Source: Methylomonas methanica MC09 (GTDB taxonomy: Bacteria > Pseudomonadota > Gammaproteobacteria > Methylococcales > Methylomonadaceae). Taken from it: 64,000 bases of DNA. The position numbers and the translations under genes were made by a program. This document shows, piece after piece, positions 20,201 through 29,166 of this stretch (position 1 is the first letter of the stretch; each line of letters begins with the position of its first letter). Location: contig NC_015572.1 in NCBI RefSeq assembly GCF_000214665.1, positions 2,294,001 through 2,358,000 of the forward strand, in the 5' to 3' direction. The notes below the pieces were generated by a model. The model searched no databases. It saw only the letters and a program-made list of their open reading frames with translations, and was not told where the DNA came from.

Positions 20201-20575
20201 TTAGGCTTGCGAATATAAACCTACTCGGTTGCCTTCGCTATCTAAAATCAGCGCGAAGTAACCGCATTCGCCGTCGTGAATCGGTGTTTTCGGCACCACC
20301 ACGCTGCCGCCGTGTTGCAGGGCCCGTTCCAAAGGTGCGGCTAAATCCTCTCCGCCGTTAAAATACACCACGGCGCCGGTCTGGCTGGGTTGGTAGGTTT
20401 CTCCCAACACCAACATGCCGCTGACCGCGCCCGGTTCGGCGCTGAATATCGCCATTTGCATCCCGCTCATCTCCTCGTCCTTGAATTCGGCTTGCAGCAC
20501 CTTTTGGTAAAAAGTCTTGGCTCGCGGCATATCGCTAACCGGTAATTCGAACCAAGTGGCTATGTTGTCGTTCAT
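20201..20575 (-). CDS. VOC superfamily (glyoxalase-like) protein
   Basis: The protein has 124 residues, one vicinal-oxygen-chelate module pair: the opening ATWFELPVSDMPRAKTFYQKV and the C-terminal ALILDSEGNRVGLYSQA are typical of the 'glyoxalase/bleomycin resistance' group of about 120 residues. The Glu at WFELPVSD and the Gly-rich C-terminal strand are present, but the set of metal ligands cannot be confirmed by eye. It is first in a two-gene unit with the YafY-like regulator. The substrate is unknown. Confidence 0.85.
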   Translation of the reverse strand: MNDNIATWFELPVSDMPRAKTFYQKVLQAEFKDEEMSGMQMAIFSAEPGAVSGMLVLGETYQPSQTGAVVYFNGGEDLAAPLERALQHGGSVVVPKTPIHDGECGYFALILDSEGNRVGLYSQA

Positions 20576-20697
20576 TTTATACTCCGTCGTGGTTTAAGGA
20601 GCGGCAATGTTAATCGGCCGCTCCTGACAGCGTGATGTCAGTAGGGTTTAGTATTTTTTTGGGAAAGAAGACAGCCGGCAGCAGAAGCTGGCGATAT

Positions 20698-20838
20698 TTA
20701 GTCGGTAGACGAGCCCAGCAAACCATTATTGACGGCTCGGATAGTTTTCTGAACCGGAGTGAACGGGATTTTGTGTCGCTCTAACCAAGCACGGTACTGT
20801 CGGTAGGCGATTGCCGGATTTTCACGGCATAACTCTTG
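20698..20838 (-). pseudogene. Decayed coding segment (C-terminal remnant)
   Basis: On the minus strand an open stretch of 46 codons reads as plausible protein (for example NPAIAYRQYRAWLERHKIPF, ending GLLGSSTD) and terminates with TAA. It has no start codon. Just upstream in the same frame are TAG (20839-20841) and, further up, another stop; the codons between still look coding (HSRTLLRIGSATI). This pattern fits the tail of a gene broken by nonsense changes. I do not recognise the parent family. Confidence 0.35.
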
Positions 20839-21139
20839 CTATATCGTTGCTGAGCCGATTCTTAAAAGGGTTCGACTGTGATAGTGACGCTAAATCTCAG
20901 CAGTCGCTTTGCGCGCATTGACTCTTCCAGCCCAGGTATCGCACCGCTAAAACCTGTGACGAGCCAAAGCAGCGGCGGTGTCCGCTCTGTGCCGCGTTGA
21001 CGGTCAATAACGCGATCTAATCCGAATCCGACGTTCGGCTGCGCATGACCGAAACATCCGGGCGATGTCGTCGCCCATTGTCGCTTGACGTGCGCCGTCC
21101 AATTGTTGATTTAGGGCAGTCTATTACTAGGAGTAAGCC
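20839..21139. other. Gene-free interval upstream of the 21140 gene
   Basis: Apart from the debris ending near 20900, no coding sequence, tRNA or strong hairpin was seen here. The last 20 bases contain the ribosome binding site AGGAG for the gene at 21140. Confidence 0.4.
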
Positions 21140-21934
21140 ATGAGTATTAAAAGCGTTGATAACACCACGCCAAACGCAATCCAGCAACGTCACCTGATTC
21201 AAAGTCCGGGTAAGAATTTTTTTACCGACTTTAAAGCCGCGTATGCACGGTATGAGTTGCCATCAACTACCGCCAGCGAATCAAGCGTTAGCGATCCGCA
21301 AAATCAAACCCCGTCGGTCGCTGGAATAGCGGATGTAATGGGTTTGACGTTTAGTGAAATGGCCGCGGTTAGAGGAACCAGCACCCAGGATCAAAATGCC
21401 TATGCTGCAATCCTGAATCGTGCCTATAGTCAAGGCGGTATGGACGATCCCGTGGCGTTTTTGAACAGTCTGACCAAGGAAGAACAAGGCGTCGTACAGC
21501 GCGCGCATCTTTTGGTCGACCCCGTCGAACCGTCGACGATGAGCAAGGAAGGGGCTTATAACCTGCTGCTACCGGACGGATATCAGGTGGATTTTAATCA
21601 CGACGGCATCCAGGAAGTCGGCGCGGGTAAAAACATCACTTTTCCGCCGCTCGATGCCCCGGAGCAAGTCAAGCAAGCTTGGCTCACTGCCACAAAAGAC
21701 ATGGCTGAAGGCGACATGATGACCTACCAACTTAAGATGCATTTCATGTTATACGGTGTCGATATTAACGACCAAACCGGTAAGGCCCTGGCACCCACCG
21801 ATCAAATCGACAGTTATCGCGATGGTGTCGACAAGTTTCTGGCTTGGCTGGAATATGCCAAGGCATCGATACCTGCAGAACAGTATGCGCGGGATAAGGC
21901 TTTTTTCAGCGATATGAAACGTTTGTTGATCTAG
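21140..21934 (+). CDS. Hypothetical protein with an EF-hand-like loop
   Basis: The protein has 264 residues with a strong AGGAG ribosome binding site. There is no signal peptide or membrane helix. The N-terminal 60 residues are polar and low in complexity. Near the middle the segment VDFNHDGIQEVG matches a calcium-binding DxNxDG loop of the type seen in EF-hand and FG-GAP-like proteins. The C-terminal 80 residues look helical (KDMAEGDMMTYQLKMHFM; DKFLAWLEYAKASIP). I do not recognise the family; the opening and composition resemble secreted or surface-linked substrates that lack a Sec signal, but that is inference. Confidence 0.6.
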   Translation: MSIKSVDNTTPNAIQQRHLIQSPGKNFFTDFKAAYARYELPSTTASESSVSDPQNQTPSVAGIADVMGLTFSEMAAVRGTSTQDQNAYAAILNRAYSQGGMDDPVAFLNSLTKEEQGVVQRAHLLVDPVEPSTMSKEGAYNLLLPDGYQVDFNHDGIQEVGAGKNITFPPLDAPEQVKQAWLTATKDMAEGDMMTYQLKMHFMLYGVDINDQTGKALAPTDQIDSYRDGVDKFLAWLEYAKASIPAEQYARDKAFFSDMKRLLI

Positions 21935-21990
21935 GCTAGGTTAGTGATCGATTTCCGTGGTCATTTGTATCGAGTCATCAGGTTTTGCAA

Positions 21991-22010
21991 GGCGGCAAAA
22001 ACGCGCCGCC
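21991..22010. terminator. GC-rich hairpin downstream of the 21140 gene
   Basis: GGCGGC-aaaaacgc-GCCGCC forms a 6-bp GC stem 56 bases after the stop codon. There is no T-tract after it, so it is a weak terminator candidate for convergent transcripts. Confidence 0.3.
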
Positions 22011-22127
22011 CGGCATTATAGGTAATGGGAAATGTCGGCAACTCTGTGCCGTACAGGCAATTGCAACAGCGCTTGAGCCAAAATTTCTTGGTTATCGGCA
22101 CAGTTAACCTGCATTGCCTGACGCCAG

Positions 22128-22931
22128 CTACTGCTCCGACGATTTCTCCGCTTCAACCTCCAGCAACACCATCGCCACATGGGCTTTGCCATCCGAGCAC
22201 AATGGCACTTGTTGCAGATAACTGGAACAAACCGCTTCGATAAACGATGCTCTAAGGACTTCCGGAAGCCGTTCTGTATAAGGCAGCCAGGTGGTGCGAA
22301 TCCAGCCCGCCAAACCTGCCCGGCCCTCGTGGCTCATATCCCTGGCGACGAGTTCAAGCCGTCTGACGGTAAAGCCGGCTGTTTTCAGCATTTTTCGGTA
22401 TTCATCGACCCCTGGAAAGGTATACGGAAACTCGAAGCCGATAAAATACCGCGACCATGGCGCAGACTCCTTGACCCGGTCAATTGCTTCCCGCATCTTG
22501 GCCGCATCGCCTTTGCCGCCCATGCGTAGCAGGATTTTGCCGCCGGATTTCAGGCTTTGGTATAAGCCGTCGATCACCGGTTGATGGTGCTTGACCCAAT
22601 GCAGCACTGCGTTGGAGAACACCACGTCAAAACACTCGGCAAAGCTCAAATTCCCAGCATCCATGACTCGAAACGACAGATTAGGATGTTGCTGTTCCGG
22701 GTATCGGCGTTGGGCAAGCGCTATCATCGCTTCCGAGTTATCGATGCCGACCACTGTGCCGCGATCGACGACTCCGGCGATTTCCGCCGTGACTTTGCCG
22801 TCGCCGCAGCCTAAATCCAGTACGGTTTCGCGGCCTGTTAACTGCAACAGTGCGATCAGTTCTTTGGCCCATTGCTGTTGAGCTTGCGAGTTTTGGGCGT
22901 AATCCTGGGCATTCCAGCGATAAGGCTTCAA
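22128..22931 (-). CDS. Trans-aconitate 2-methyltransferase-like class I SAM methyltransferase
   Basis: The protein has 267 residues. Motif I (VLDLGCGDGKVTAEIA) near residue 40, the acidic residue after strand 2 (VGIDNSEAMI) and the motif DVVFSNAVLHWVKHH are typical of the Tam/UbiE-like class I methyltransferases. The overall length and the opening WNAQDYAQNSQAQQQWAKEL fit the trans-aconitate methyltransferase-like group. The real substrate is not certain. The gene lies 14 bases downstream of leuA on the same strand and may be co-transcribed. Confidence 0.85.
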   Translation of the reverse strand: MKPYRWNAQDYAQNSQAQQQWAKELIALLQLTGRETVLDLGCGDGKVTAEIAGVVDRGTVVGIDNSEAMIALAQRRYPEQQHPNLSFRVMDAGNLSFAECFDVVFSNAVLHWVKHHQPVIDGLYQSLKSGGKILLRMGGKGDAAKMREAIDRVKESAPWSRYFIGFEFPYTFPGVDEYRKMLKTAGFTVRRLELVARDMSHEGRAGLAGWIRTTWLPYTERLPEVLRASFIEAVCSSYLQQVPLCSDGKAHVAMVLLEVEAEKSSEQ

Positions 22932-22945
22932 AGTTGTCTCCTGTA

Positions 22946-24679
22946 TTACGGCGTAGGGTTTACGGCTGCCCCAGCCGTCGGCGTGCTATCGGCGATAAAA
23001 CCGCCGCTTTCGATAACGTGATGTTGCCAAAAGTCGGTAACATTGGCCAAGCGATTGCAGCCGCTAATCAGCGCCTTGATCGATGCGGTGACAATGTTGC
23101 CGTCCATGCCGACGCCATAGGCGGTTTGGCCGTTCGCTGTCGCCAATTCGACAAAGGCGCAGGCCATGGCATCGCCGCCGCTGCCGGTCGAGCGTTCCTC
23201 GTAACTGCGTACCGACACCGCGCCTAAAGCCTGGACGGCCGCGTCTATCGGTCCGTTACCGACACCGGTTAAATCATACGGTTCGCCGTTCCATTTAATT
23301 TGCAGCTGTATGCCTTGGTCTTGCGTATGCTCGAACAATTGATGACTCAGATAGCGCAACGGCTTTGCCGGGTGAAGATAAGTCTGTGCGAACAATTGCC
23401 ATAACGCTTCCGCGCCGATCTCGCCGCCGTGGCGGTCGGAGTGCTGTTGCACGATTCCCGAAAACTCGATCTGTAAACGACGCGGCAACACCACACCGTA
23501 GTGGCTTTCCAACAAATGGGCGATGCCGCCCTTGCCGGACTGGCTGTTGATGCGGATCACCGCATCGTAACCGCGGCCGACGTCGGCCGGATCGAACGGC
23601 AGATAAGGCACATTCCAAACGCTACCGGGCTGCCGGGCGGCAAAGCCTTTCTTGATGGCGTCTTGGTGCGAGCCGGAAAACGCGGTGAACACCAATTCGC
23701 CGGCATAGGGCTGGCGTGGCGGCACGGCCATTCCAGTGCAAGCCTCGAAATCACGCACCACCGCATTGATGTCGGAAAAATCCAAACCCGGTGCCACGCC
23801 CTGGGTATACAGATTTAACGCCAGCGTCACCAAATCCACGTTGCCGGTGCGTTCGCCGTTGCCGAACAAACAGCCCTCGACGCGCTCGGCGCCGGCCATC
23901 AAGGCCAGTTCGGCGGCGGCTACCGCAGTGCCGCGGTCGTTGTGCGGATGCACGCTGAGGATGACGCTGTCGCGGCGGGCGATATGGCGGTGCATCCATT
24001 CGATCTGGTCGGCGTAGACGTTCGGCGTCGCCGTTTCCACCGACGACGGCAAATTCAGAATGATCTTGTTTTCCGGCGTTGCGCCCCAGGCAGCGCTGAC
24101 CGCATCGCAAACCTCGACGGCGAAATCCGGCTCGGTGGCGGTGAAGGTTTCCAGGCTGTATTGCAAGCGCCAGCGGGTTTGTGGCTGATCGGCCGTCAAC
24201 TGTTTGACCAAGCGTACCGCGTCGACGGCCATCGTTAATACCTCGGTTCGGCTCATGCCCAATACCAGTTCGCGAAAAGGTTGCGAGGTGGCATTAACGA
24301 TATGCACAATGGCCGAGCGTGCGCCCTGCAAGGCTTCCACGGTGCGCCGCAGCAAAGGCGCGCGGGCGTGGCTGAGCACCTCAATAGTCACGTCGTGGGG
24401 GATCAACGCCTCGTCGATCAAGCGGCGCACGAAATCGAAATCGGTTTGCGAGGCTGATGGAAACGCCACTTCAATTTCCTTAAAGCCGATGTCGCACAAG
24501 GTACGGAACAGGCGCAGTTTGCGTTCTGCGTTCATCGGTTCGAACAAGGCTTGATTGCCGTCGCGCAAATCGGTGCTCATCCAGATCGGGGCCTGGGTAA
24601 TCGTGCGGTTGGGCCATTGCCGGTCGGCAAGCGCCACTGGCGGAAATGGACGGTATTTACTGGAAGGGTCGGTCAACAT
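22946..24679 (-). CDS. leuA: 2-isopropylmalate synthase
   Basis: The enzyme condenses acetyl-CoA with 2-oxoisovalerate, the first committed step of leucine synthesis. It has 577 residues, matching the longer Pseudomonas-type LeuA, which opens with LTDPSSKYRPFPPVALADR. The catalytic domain has STDLRDGNQALFEP near residue 40 and the metal-binding SVHPHNDRGTAVA near 240. The C-terminal third is the LeuA dimer/regulatory domain that binds leucine. It is divergent from an Lrp/AsnC regulator, which may control it by leucine or another amino acid. Confidence 0.96.
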   Translation of the reverse strand: MLTDPSSKYRPFPPVALADRQWPNRTITQAPIWMSTDLRDGNQALFEPMNAERKLRLFRTLCDIGFKEIEVAFPSASQTDFDFVRRLIDEALIPHDVTIEVLSHARAPLLRRTVEALQGARSAIVHIVNATSQPFRELVLGMSRTEVLTMAVDAVRLVKQLTADQPQTRWRLQYSLETFTATEPDFAVEVCDAVSAAWGATPENKIILNLPSSVETATPNVYADQIEWMHRHIARRDSVILSVHPHNDRGTAVAAAELALMAGAERVEGCLFGNGERTGNVDLVTLALNLYTQGVAPGLDFSDINAVVRDFEACTGMAVPPRQPYAGELVFTAFSGSHQDAIKKGFAARQPGSVWNVPYLPFDPADVGRGYDAVIRINSQSGKGGIAHLLESHYGVVLPRRLQIEFSGIVQQHSDRHGGEIGAEALWQLFAQTYLHPAKPLRYLSHQLFEHTQDQGIQLQIKWNGEPYDLTGVGNGPIDAAVQALGAVSVRSYEERSTGSGGDAMACAFVELATANGQTAYGVGMDGNIVTASIKALISGCNRLANVTDFWQHHVIESGGFIADSTPTAGAAVNPTP

Positions 24680-24842
24680 GGCTATAGGCTCCTGGTAAGA
24701 CAGTAGCCGATAAGATAAGCTAAACCGTGAGTCAGGCGATTGCGTTTAGGGCCGAATTATCAGCTGATATTGATAGATAATTGCTGTATAAGAATAGAAA
24801 GTAGAATTAAATTGTTTTAAGCAAGCGGATAACAGGTATTTT
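24680..24842. promoter_or_regulatory. Divergent leuA / Lrp-family promoter region
   Basis: This A/T-rich 163-base interval separates two divergent start codons, so it must hold both promoters. A stretch near 24785-24815 (TATAAGAATAGAAAGTAGAATTAAATTG) is the kind of bent A/T sequence Lrp-type regulators favour, but no clear palindromic Lrp site was identified. Confidence 0.4.
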
Positions 24843-25316
24843 ATGGAACTGGATCGATACGACAGGCAAATCTTGAATATCCTGCAAGCTGACGGCCGCA
24901 TCAGTAATCAGGAGCTGGCCGACCGTATCGGCCTGTCGCCGTCGCCTTGCCTAAGGCGGGTGCGGGCGTTGGAGGAGGGCGGCCTGATTGTCGGCTACCG
25001 GGCCTTGTTGGATGCCAAAGCCTTGGGTCTGACGCTGATGGCCTTGATCCACATTTCGATGGACCAACACACGCCGGAACGTTTCAGCGCCTTCGAAGCG
25101 GCCATTGCCGGGATTCCGGAAGTTCTGGAATGCCTGTTGATAACCGGTCAGGCCGCCGACTACCAACTCAAGGTTGTGGTCAAGGACTTGGATGCCTATC
25201 AGGAATTGCTGTTGAAACGAATTACCGGCATTCCCGGCGTGAGCGGGGTGCATACCAGCTTCGTATTGCGGAGGGTGGTGGATAAGACAGCGTTTCCGAT
25301 GGGCGTAGGGTCATGA
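24843..25316 (+). CDS. Lrp/AsnC family transcriptional regulator
   Basis: The protein has 157 residues, the standard length. The N-terminal AsnC-type helix-turn-helix reads LDRYDRQILNILQADGRIS then ELADRIGLSPSPCLRRVRAL. The C-terminal RAM (ligand-binding, oligomerising) domain includes ECLLITGQAADYQLKVVVKD. Such proteins respond to amino acids. Being divergent from leuA, regulation of leucine synthesis and of itself is the simplest reading. Confidence 0.95.
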   Translation: MELDRYDRQILNILQADGRISNQELADRIGLSPSPCLRRVRALEEGGLIVGYRALLDAKALGLTLMALIHISMDQHTPERFSAFEAAIAGIPEVLECLLITGQAADYQLKVVVKDLDAYQELLLKRITGIPGVSGVHTSFVLRRVVDKTAFPMGVGS

Positions 25317-25540
25317 TTATTTTAAATTCTTTAACCCAGCACCGGCCTCTGTTTGCAATTAACAGGGCTAAGGATCACTATTTCGATGTGTTCCATTCAT
25401 AAACTGGAAACAGACAATCCGGGATAAAGCGGGCAATCGGCCGACCGCATATAGAAGAAGAGGCCTTTGCCCAAAGTTGTTGCCGACTCAGTTTACTTCC
25501 GGTTTAGCTCACGCTTGTCAAACATCAGACGGTTTGTGAA

Positions 25541-26185
25541 ATGACGGATATATGCATCATTTTTGATTTGGACGGCACGTTGGTCGATAGTGAGGGTTTG
25601 TGCAACCAAGCATTTCTCGATCTATTGCCGCAATTGGACGACACCTTGCCGTCGTTAGTCGACCGTTATCGCGGCCGAAAACTGGCGCCGATACTGGCTG
25701 ATCTTGAACAACGCCTGGAGCTGAAACTACCGAACGGATTTGAACGGGATTATCGTCAACGTGTTGCGGAACTGTTCGCCAAAGATTTAAAACCCGTGCC
25801 GGGCGTGGTCGAAATGCTGGTTAGTACCCGGTTACCGAAATGTGTCGCTTCCAGCGGGCCGGTCTCGAAGATTCAGCAGGCATTGCAAGTCAGTGGGCTG
25901 GAGTCTTACTTTGGCGATTGCATTTTCAGTGCGTACGAGGTTGGCAGTTGGAAGCCGGAACCGGGGCTGTTCCACTTTGCCGCCGATGCGATGGGATTCC
26001 CACCTAAGCAATGTGCGGTGGTGGAAGACAGTGACGTGGGAATAGCCGCCGCCGTAGCGGCCGGCATGAGGCCTTTTCAGTATCTGGCAAGTGACATACC
26101 GCCTTACCGCGCCGAAGACAGAGTGGTGTTCGGCAATATGGTTCAGCTTTCGCCATTACTGGCCGAGTTTGCTAACATGGCTTAA
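25541..26185 (+). CDS. HAD-IA family hydrolase (phosphoglycolate phosphatase-like)
   Basis: The protein has 214 residues. All four HAD motifs are visible: IFDLDGTLVDSEG (nucleophile Asp), VASSGPVSKI, SWKPEPGLF (Lys) and VVEDSDVGIAAAVAAGMR (Asp pair). The helical cap between motifs I and II marks subclass IA. It probably dephosphorylates a small sugar- or glycolate-phosphate; the specific substrate cannot be read. It stands as a single gene with a weak ribosome binding site. Confidence 0.93.
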   Translation: MTDICIIFDLDGTLVDSEGLCNQAFLDLLPQLDDTLPSLVDRYRGRKLAPILADLEQRLELKLPNGFERDYRQRVAELFAKDLKPVPGVVEMLVSTRLPKCVASSGPVSKIQQALQVSGLESYFGDCIFSAYEVGSWKPEPGLFHFAADAMGFPPKQCAVVEDSDVGIAAAVAAGMRPFQYLASDIPPYRAEDRVVFGNMVQLSPLLAEFANMA

Positions 26186-26211
26186 CCCTTAGTGAACCGG
26201 TTAAATAAACA

Positions 26212-26403
26212 ATGAACACCGCAATCATCAGTCAACGCGCAATTGTCTTCGACACGCTGGAAATCACCACCATGGTCGGCGATTTACTGTCGGAAATCGG
26301 GTGTCGGATCGGCGACCAGGCCCGTATGATGCGGCATTGCGTGCTCAGAGTAAAAAAACCTAAAAGCATAACGCTAACCGCGAACATCACATCGACCCCG
26401 TAA
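26212..26403 (+). CDS. Doubtful small ORF
   Basis: A 63-codon frame begins with ATG shortly after the HAD gene. It has no Shine-Dalgarno sequence. The first half (IVFDTLEITTMVGDLLSEIG) has weak protein character while the second half is basic and irregular. It could be a degraded gene start; it could also be chance. Confidence 0.2.
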   Translation: MNTAIISQRAIVFDTLEITTMVGDLLSEIGCRIGDQARMMRHCVLRVKKPKSITLTANITSTP

Positions 26404-26423
26404 ACAACGAATTAGAGATACCC

Positions 26424-26975
26424 ATGGGCCAGCGCTTCAACGAACTATCGGAAAAACATATCCGTTTTATTGCCGAGCAAAAACTGTTTTTTGTGGGGAC
26501 CGCTACTGCCGACAGTCGGGTCAATATTTCGCCGAAAGGCATGGATTCGTTCAGGGTGCTGAGCCCCACCCGTTTGATTTGGCTGAACGTGACTGGCAGC
26601 GGCAACGAAACCTCGGCCCACGTGCAGGTCGATCCGCGCATGACCGTCATGTTTTGTGCATTCGAGGGGAAACCATTGATTTTGCGGCTTTACGGCACGG
26701 CCAAGGTTGTCCACACAAACCACCCTAAGTGGCAGGGGTTGTTTGCGCATTTCGCAGCCTTGCCCGGTGCCCGACAAATTTTCGACGTTAGTGTCGATTT
26801 GGTACAGACCTCCTGCGGCATGGCGGTGCCGTATTTTTCATATACCGGCGAGCGGGAGTTGTTGTCCGATTGGGCCGTCAAAACCGGCGAACAAGGCATA
26901 AAAGCCTATTGGGAAGACAAAAATCAAATCAGCATCGATGGCATACCGACTCATATCCTGGCAAAAAGCGGATGA
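26424..26975 (+). CDS. Pyridoxamine 5'-phosphate oxidase family protein (FMN-binding split barrel)
   Basis: The protein has 183 residues. The opening LSEKHIRFIAEQKLFFVGTA and the segments NISPKGMDSFRVLSPTRLIW and DPRMTVMFCAFEG then ILRLYGTAKVV are typical of PPOX-like split-barrel flavoproteins. These bind FMN or F420, or in some cases haem or nothing. A true PdxH is unlikely, because the C-terminal PdxH motif is absent. The stop overlaps a possible 35-residue ORF (ATGA). Function beyond 'flavoprotein-like' is not clear. Confidence 0.88.
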   Translation: MGQRFNELSEKHIRFIAEQKLFFVGTATADSRVNISPKGMDSFRVLSPTRLIWLNVTGSGNETSAHVQVDPRMTVMFCAFEGKPLILRLYGTAKVVHTNHPKWQGLFAHFAALPGARQIFDVSVDLVQTSCGMAVPYFSYTGERELLSDWAVKTGEQGIKAYWEDKNQISIDGIPTHILAKSG

Positions 26976-27079
26976 AAACCTTTCGCCGCCAGTACAAAGA
27001 AGGCAATGTCGGGGAGAACAACTTACCGCCGATGCCGGTGTTATTGCTATCCGGAAAATCTTGCTCTAAATCAAGGTGA
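26972..27079 (+). CDS. Possible 35-residue translationally coupled ORF
   Basis: An ATG overlaps the stop of the PPOX-like gene (ATGA) and opens a 35-codon frame that begins with basic residues (MKTFRRQYKEG) and contains NNLPPMPVLLLSG. The overlap suggests coupling, but the peptide is short and unrecognised. Confidence 0.25.
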   Translation: MKTFRRQYKEGNVGENNLPPMPVLLLSGKSCSKSR

Positions 27080-27292
27080 CTATCTACGTGAATTCGATTT
27101 AGGGTTGCGCTGTTAATGCTCGTGAAACTCACCAAGCGTTATTGCACATTAGGTTGCTGAACTCATTCAGTTGGTGGCACGCAAACCTTCATCTTATTGT
27201 TAATCAAACCCGCTAATTCGATTAACGAAAATCCTGGCAGGCAAACCAAGCCGTTGTTAATCTGGTCTCATCCATTGCAATAAGAGCCAGCC
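27080..27292. other. Interval upstream of the TetR gene
   Basis: About 210 bases without a convincing ORF; it should hold the promoter for the TetR-methyltransferase pair. No clear palindrome was identified. Confidence 0.4.
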
Positions 27293-27922
27293 ATGACAAC
27301 AGCTACTGAAATATCCGCCACCCTTTCTGTTCAGGAACGATTACTCTGCGCAGCGCGCGAGTGTTTTCTGGCCGACGAATACCACCAGGTGACGACACGC
27401 GCCATTGCCGACAAGGCCGATGCCAACGCGGCAATGATTCGTTACTACTTCGGCAGCAAGGAAGGATTGTACGAAGCAATGATAAGTCAGACTTTGGAGC
27501 CTTTGCTGAAGGTGTTGGATGGTCAAATGTTGGATACCCCGTCCGGGTTACAGGATTATCTAACCCTGTATTACGACACTATGGCCCGGCATCCGGAATT
27601 TCCGAAATTGATCTTAAAGGTGTTGGCGCTGAATCACGGGCCGGGTCGTCGTTTTATCCGGCAATTACTTGAGCGCGGCCGCCGCCAAGGTGCTCGCAAA
27701 GTCGAGGCATTAAAAAACCGGGGGCAAATTGATCCGATGTTGGATCCTGATATCGTGCGCATGACATTCGTCAGCTTGGCGATGATGCCGATGCTGCTCA
27801 AGGACGTGTTCGAGGAACAGATGGGACAACCCATGGATGGGGAATTTTTGCGGCACTTGGCGGCATTCAATGGCGGCTTGTTAGCAACGGGGTTGGCGGC
27901 AACCGAAGCCGGAGACCGCTAA
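27293..27922 (+). CDS. TetR family transcriptional regulator
   Basis: The protein has 209 residues. The N-terminal helix-turn-helix reads LLCAARECFLADEYHQVTTR then ADKADANAAMIRYYFGSKEG, the usual TetR signature. The rest is a helical ligand-binding domain with a basic middle (RQLLERGRRQGARKVEAL). Its stop overlaps the ATG of the next gene by one base (TAATG), so it probably controls and is co-expressed with the methyltransferase. The inducer is unknown. Confidence 0.93.
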   Translation: MTTATEISATLSVQERLLCAARECFLADEYHQVTTRAIADKADANAAMIRYYFGSKEGLYEAMISQTLEPLLKVLDGQMLDTPSGLQDYLTLYYDTMARHPEFPKLILKVLALNHGPGRRFIRQLLERGRRQGARKVEALKNRGQIDPMLDPDIVRMTFVSLAMMPMLLKDVFEEQMGQPMDGEFLRHLAAFNGGLLATGLAATEAGDR

Positions 27923-29037
27923 TGTCATTCCAAAAGCATAAGGTAGCTGTATGGCTGTTCGCTGGCCTGATGAGATGGATTAATTGGCTGCAGCGCCAGC
28001 CGGACAAACTGATGCCGCCGCCTTTCCGTCTGCTGCAAATCGGTTCGGCGTTTTGGCAATCGCGAGCCTTATATACGGCCGCCAGTCTGGATATTGCCAG
28101 TGTGTTGGGCGATGAAGCTCGGAATGCGGAAACGATTGCCGAATGTGTTTCAGCAAATAGCGATGCGGTCTACCGCTTAATGCGCATGCTGGCCGCTCGA
28201 GGCGTGTTTACGGAGGTCGCTCCACGGTATTTCAAGAACAACCGTGTATCGGATCAGCTAAGGACGGATCGCTCCGATAACATTCGAGCCATGATCTTGC
28301 TGCACAATTCTTCCGAGATGAGCCGGCCTTGGTTTGAGCAGCTGGAACAGGGCGTTATAACCGGCCAAGTACCGTTCGAATTGGCGCACGGCCAACCCTT
28401 TTACGAATACTTGGATCGAAACGATGAATTCGATAGATTGTTCGGTGCGGCAATGGCCAGCGTCGATGCCGTGGCTGGCGATAGTTTTGCAGTGGATTTC
28501 GACTGGGGGCACTTCGAGCGCGTCATCGATGTGGGTGGCTCCGGGGGAAACAAGTCGTTAACAATCCTAAAACACCACCCCGGTTTGACGGCTTTGGTGG
28601 TCGATCGGGCTTCTGTGGTAGCAAAAGCGGCCGAAAATTGGGCGGGCGAAGCCAATCCGGTGTTGCTGGGCCGCCTGAAGTTCGTGGCCGGGGATTTGTT
28701 TGCTAGGTTACCGTTGGCGCGTAGCGACAAGGACGTCTATTTTCTGAGCGCGATCCTCCACGGCATATCCGATACCGATTGCGTGAAGCTGTTAACCAAC
28801 CTGGCTTATGCCAGTGCTGACAGTGGGGCGCGGGTGGCGCTGCTTGAGTTCGTGTTGCCGGAAACTCAAATGGATTTGGCCGGCACCAGCTTCGATATGC
28901 AAATGTTCATGGCTACCCGCGGCCGTGAACGCCGTCTAAGCGAATGGCAATCGTTATTTCTAAATAGCGGCTGGGTGCTGGAGGAGCGCATCGGTTTGCG
29001 GAGCATGGGCACTATTTTGTTGTTGCGAAAAAACTGA
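27922..29037 (+). CDS. SAM-dependent O-methyltransferase (dimerising winged-helix type)
   Basis: The protein has 371 residues. The N-terminal part is a winged-helix dimerisation domain (YTAASLDIASVLGDEARNAE; VYRLMRMLAARGVFTEV). The C-terminal domain has the SAM motif VIDVGGSGGNKSLTILKHHP and the downstream YFLSAILHGISDTDCVKLL, as in small-molecule O-methyltransferases such as plant and CrtF-like enzymes. The usual catalytic His occupies the LHGISD position. It is coupled by TAATG to the TetR gene. The acceptor substrate is unknown. Confidence 0.88.
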   Translation: MSFQKHKVAVWLFAGLMRWINWLQRQPDKLMPPPFRLLQIGSAFWQSRALYTAASLDIASVLGDEARNAETIAECVSANSDAVYRLMRMLAARGVFTEVAPRYFKNNRVSDQLRTDRSDNIRAMILLHNSSEMSRPWFEQLEQGVITGQVPFELAHGQPFYEYLDRNDEFDRLFGAAMASVDAVAGDSFAVDFDWGHFERVIDVGGSGGNKSLTILKHHPGLTALVVDRASVVAKAAENWAGEANPVLLGRLKFVAGDLFARLPLARSDKDVYFLSAILHGISDTDCVKLLTNLAYASADSGARVALLEFVLPETQMDLAGTSFDMQMFMATRGRERRLSEWQSLFLNSGWVLEERIGLRSMGTILLLRKN

Positions 29038-29166
29038 GAACTTTAGGCAGACAAGCGCTTGCTTAGTCGCTACGCGGGTTTTTGTTCACCATTTCAACCC
29101 GGAAAAAGAGTACGATGCAGCGAATTTTGTTTCGACTGATAATGCCAATTCAATCCGGGGCCGATT

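Noticed and set aside
20865..20885. GGTTCGACTG resembling a tRNA T-arm
   Set aside because: No acceptor, D or anticodon stems can be folded around it.
26212..26403. 63-codon ORF as a solid gene
   Set aside because: No ribosome binding site and uneven composition; listed only with low confidence.
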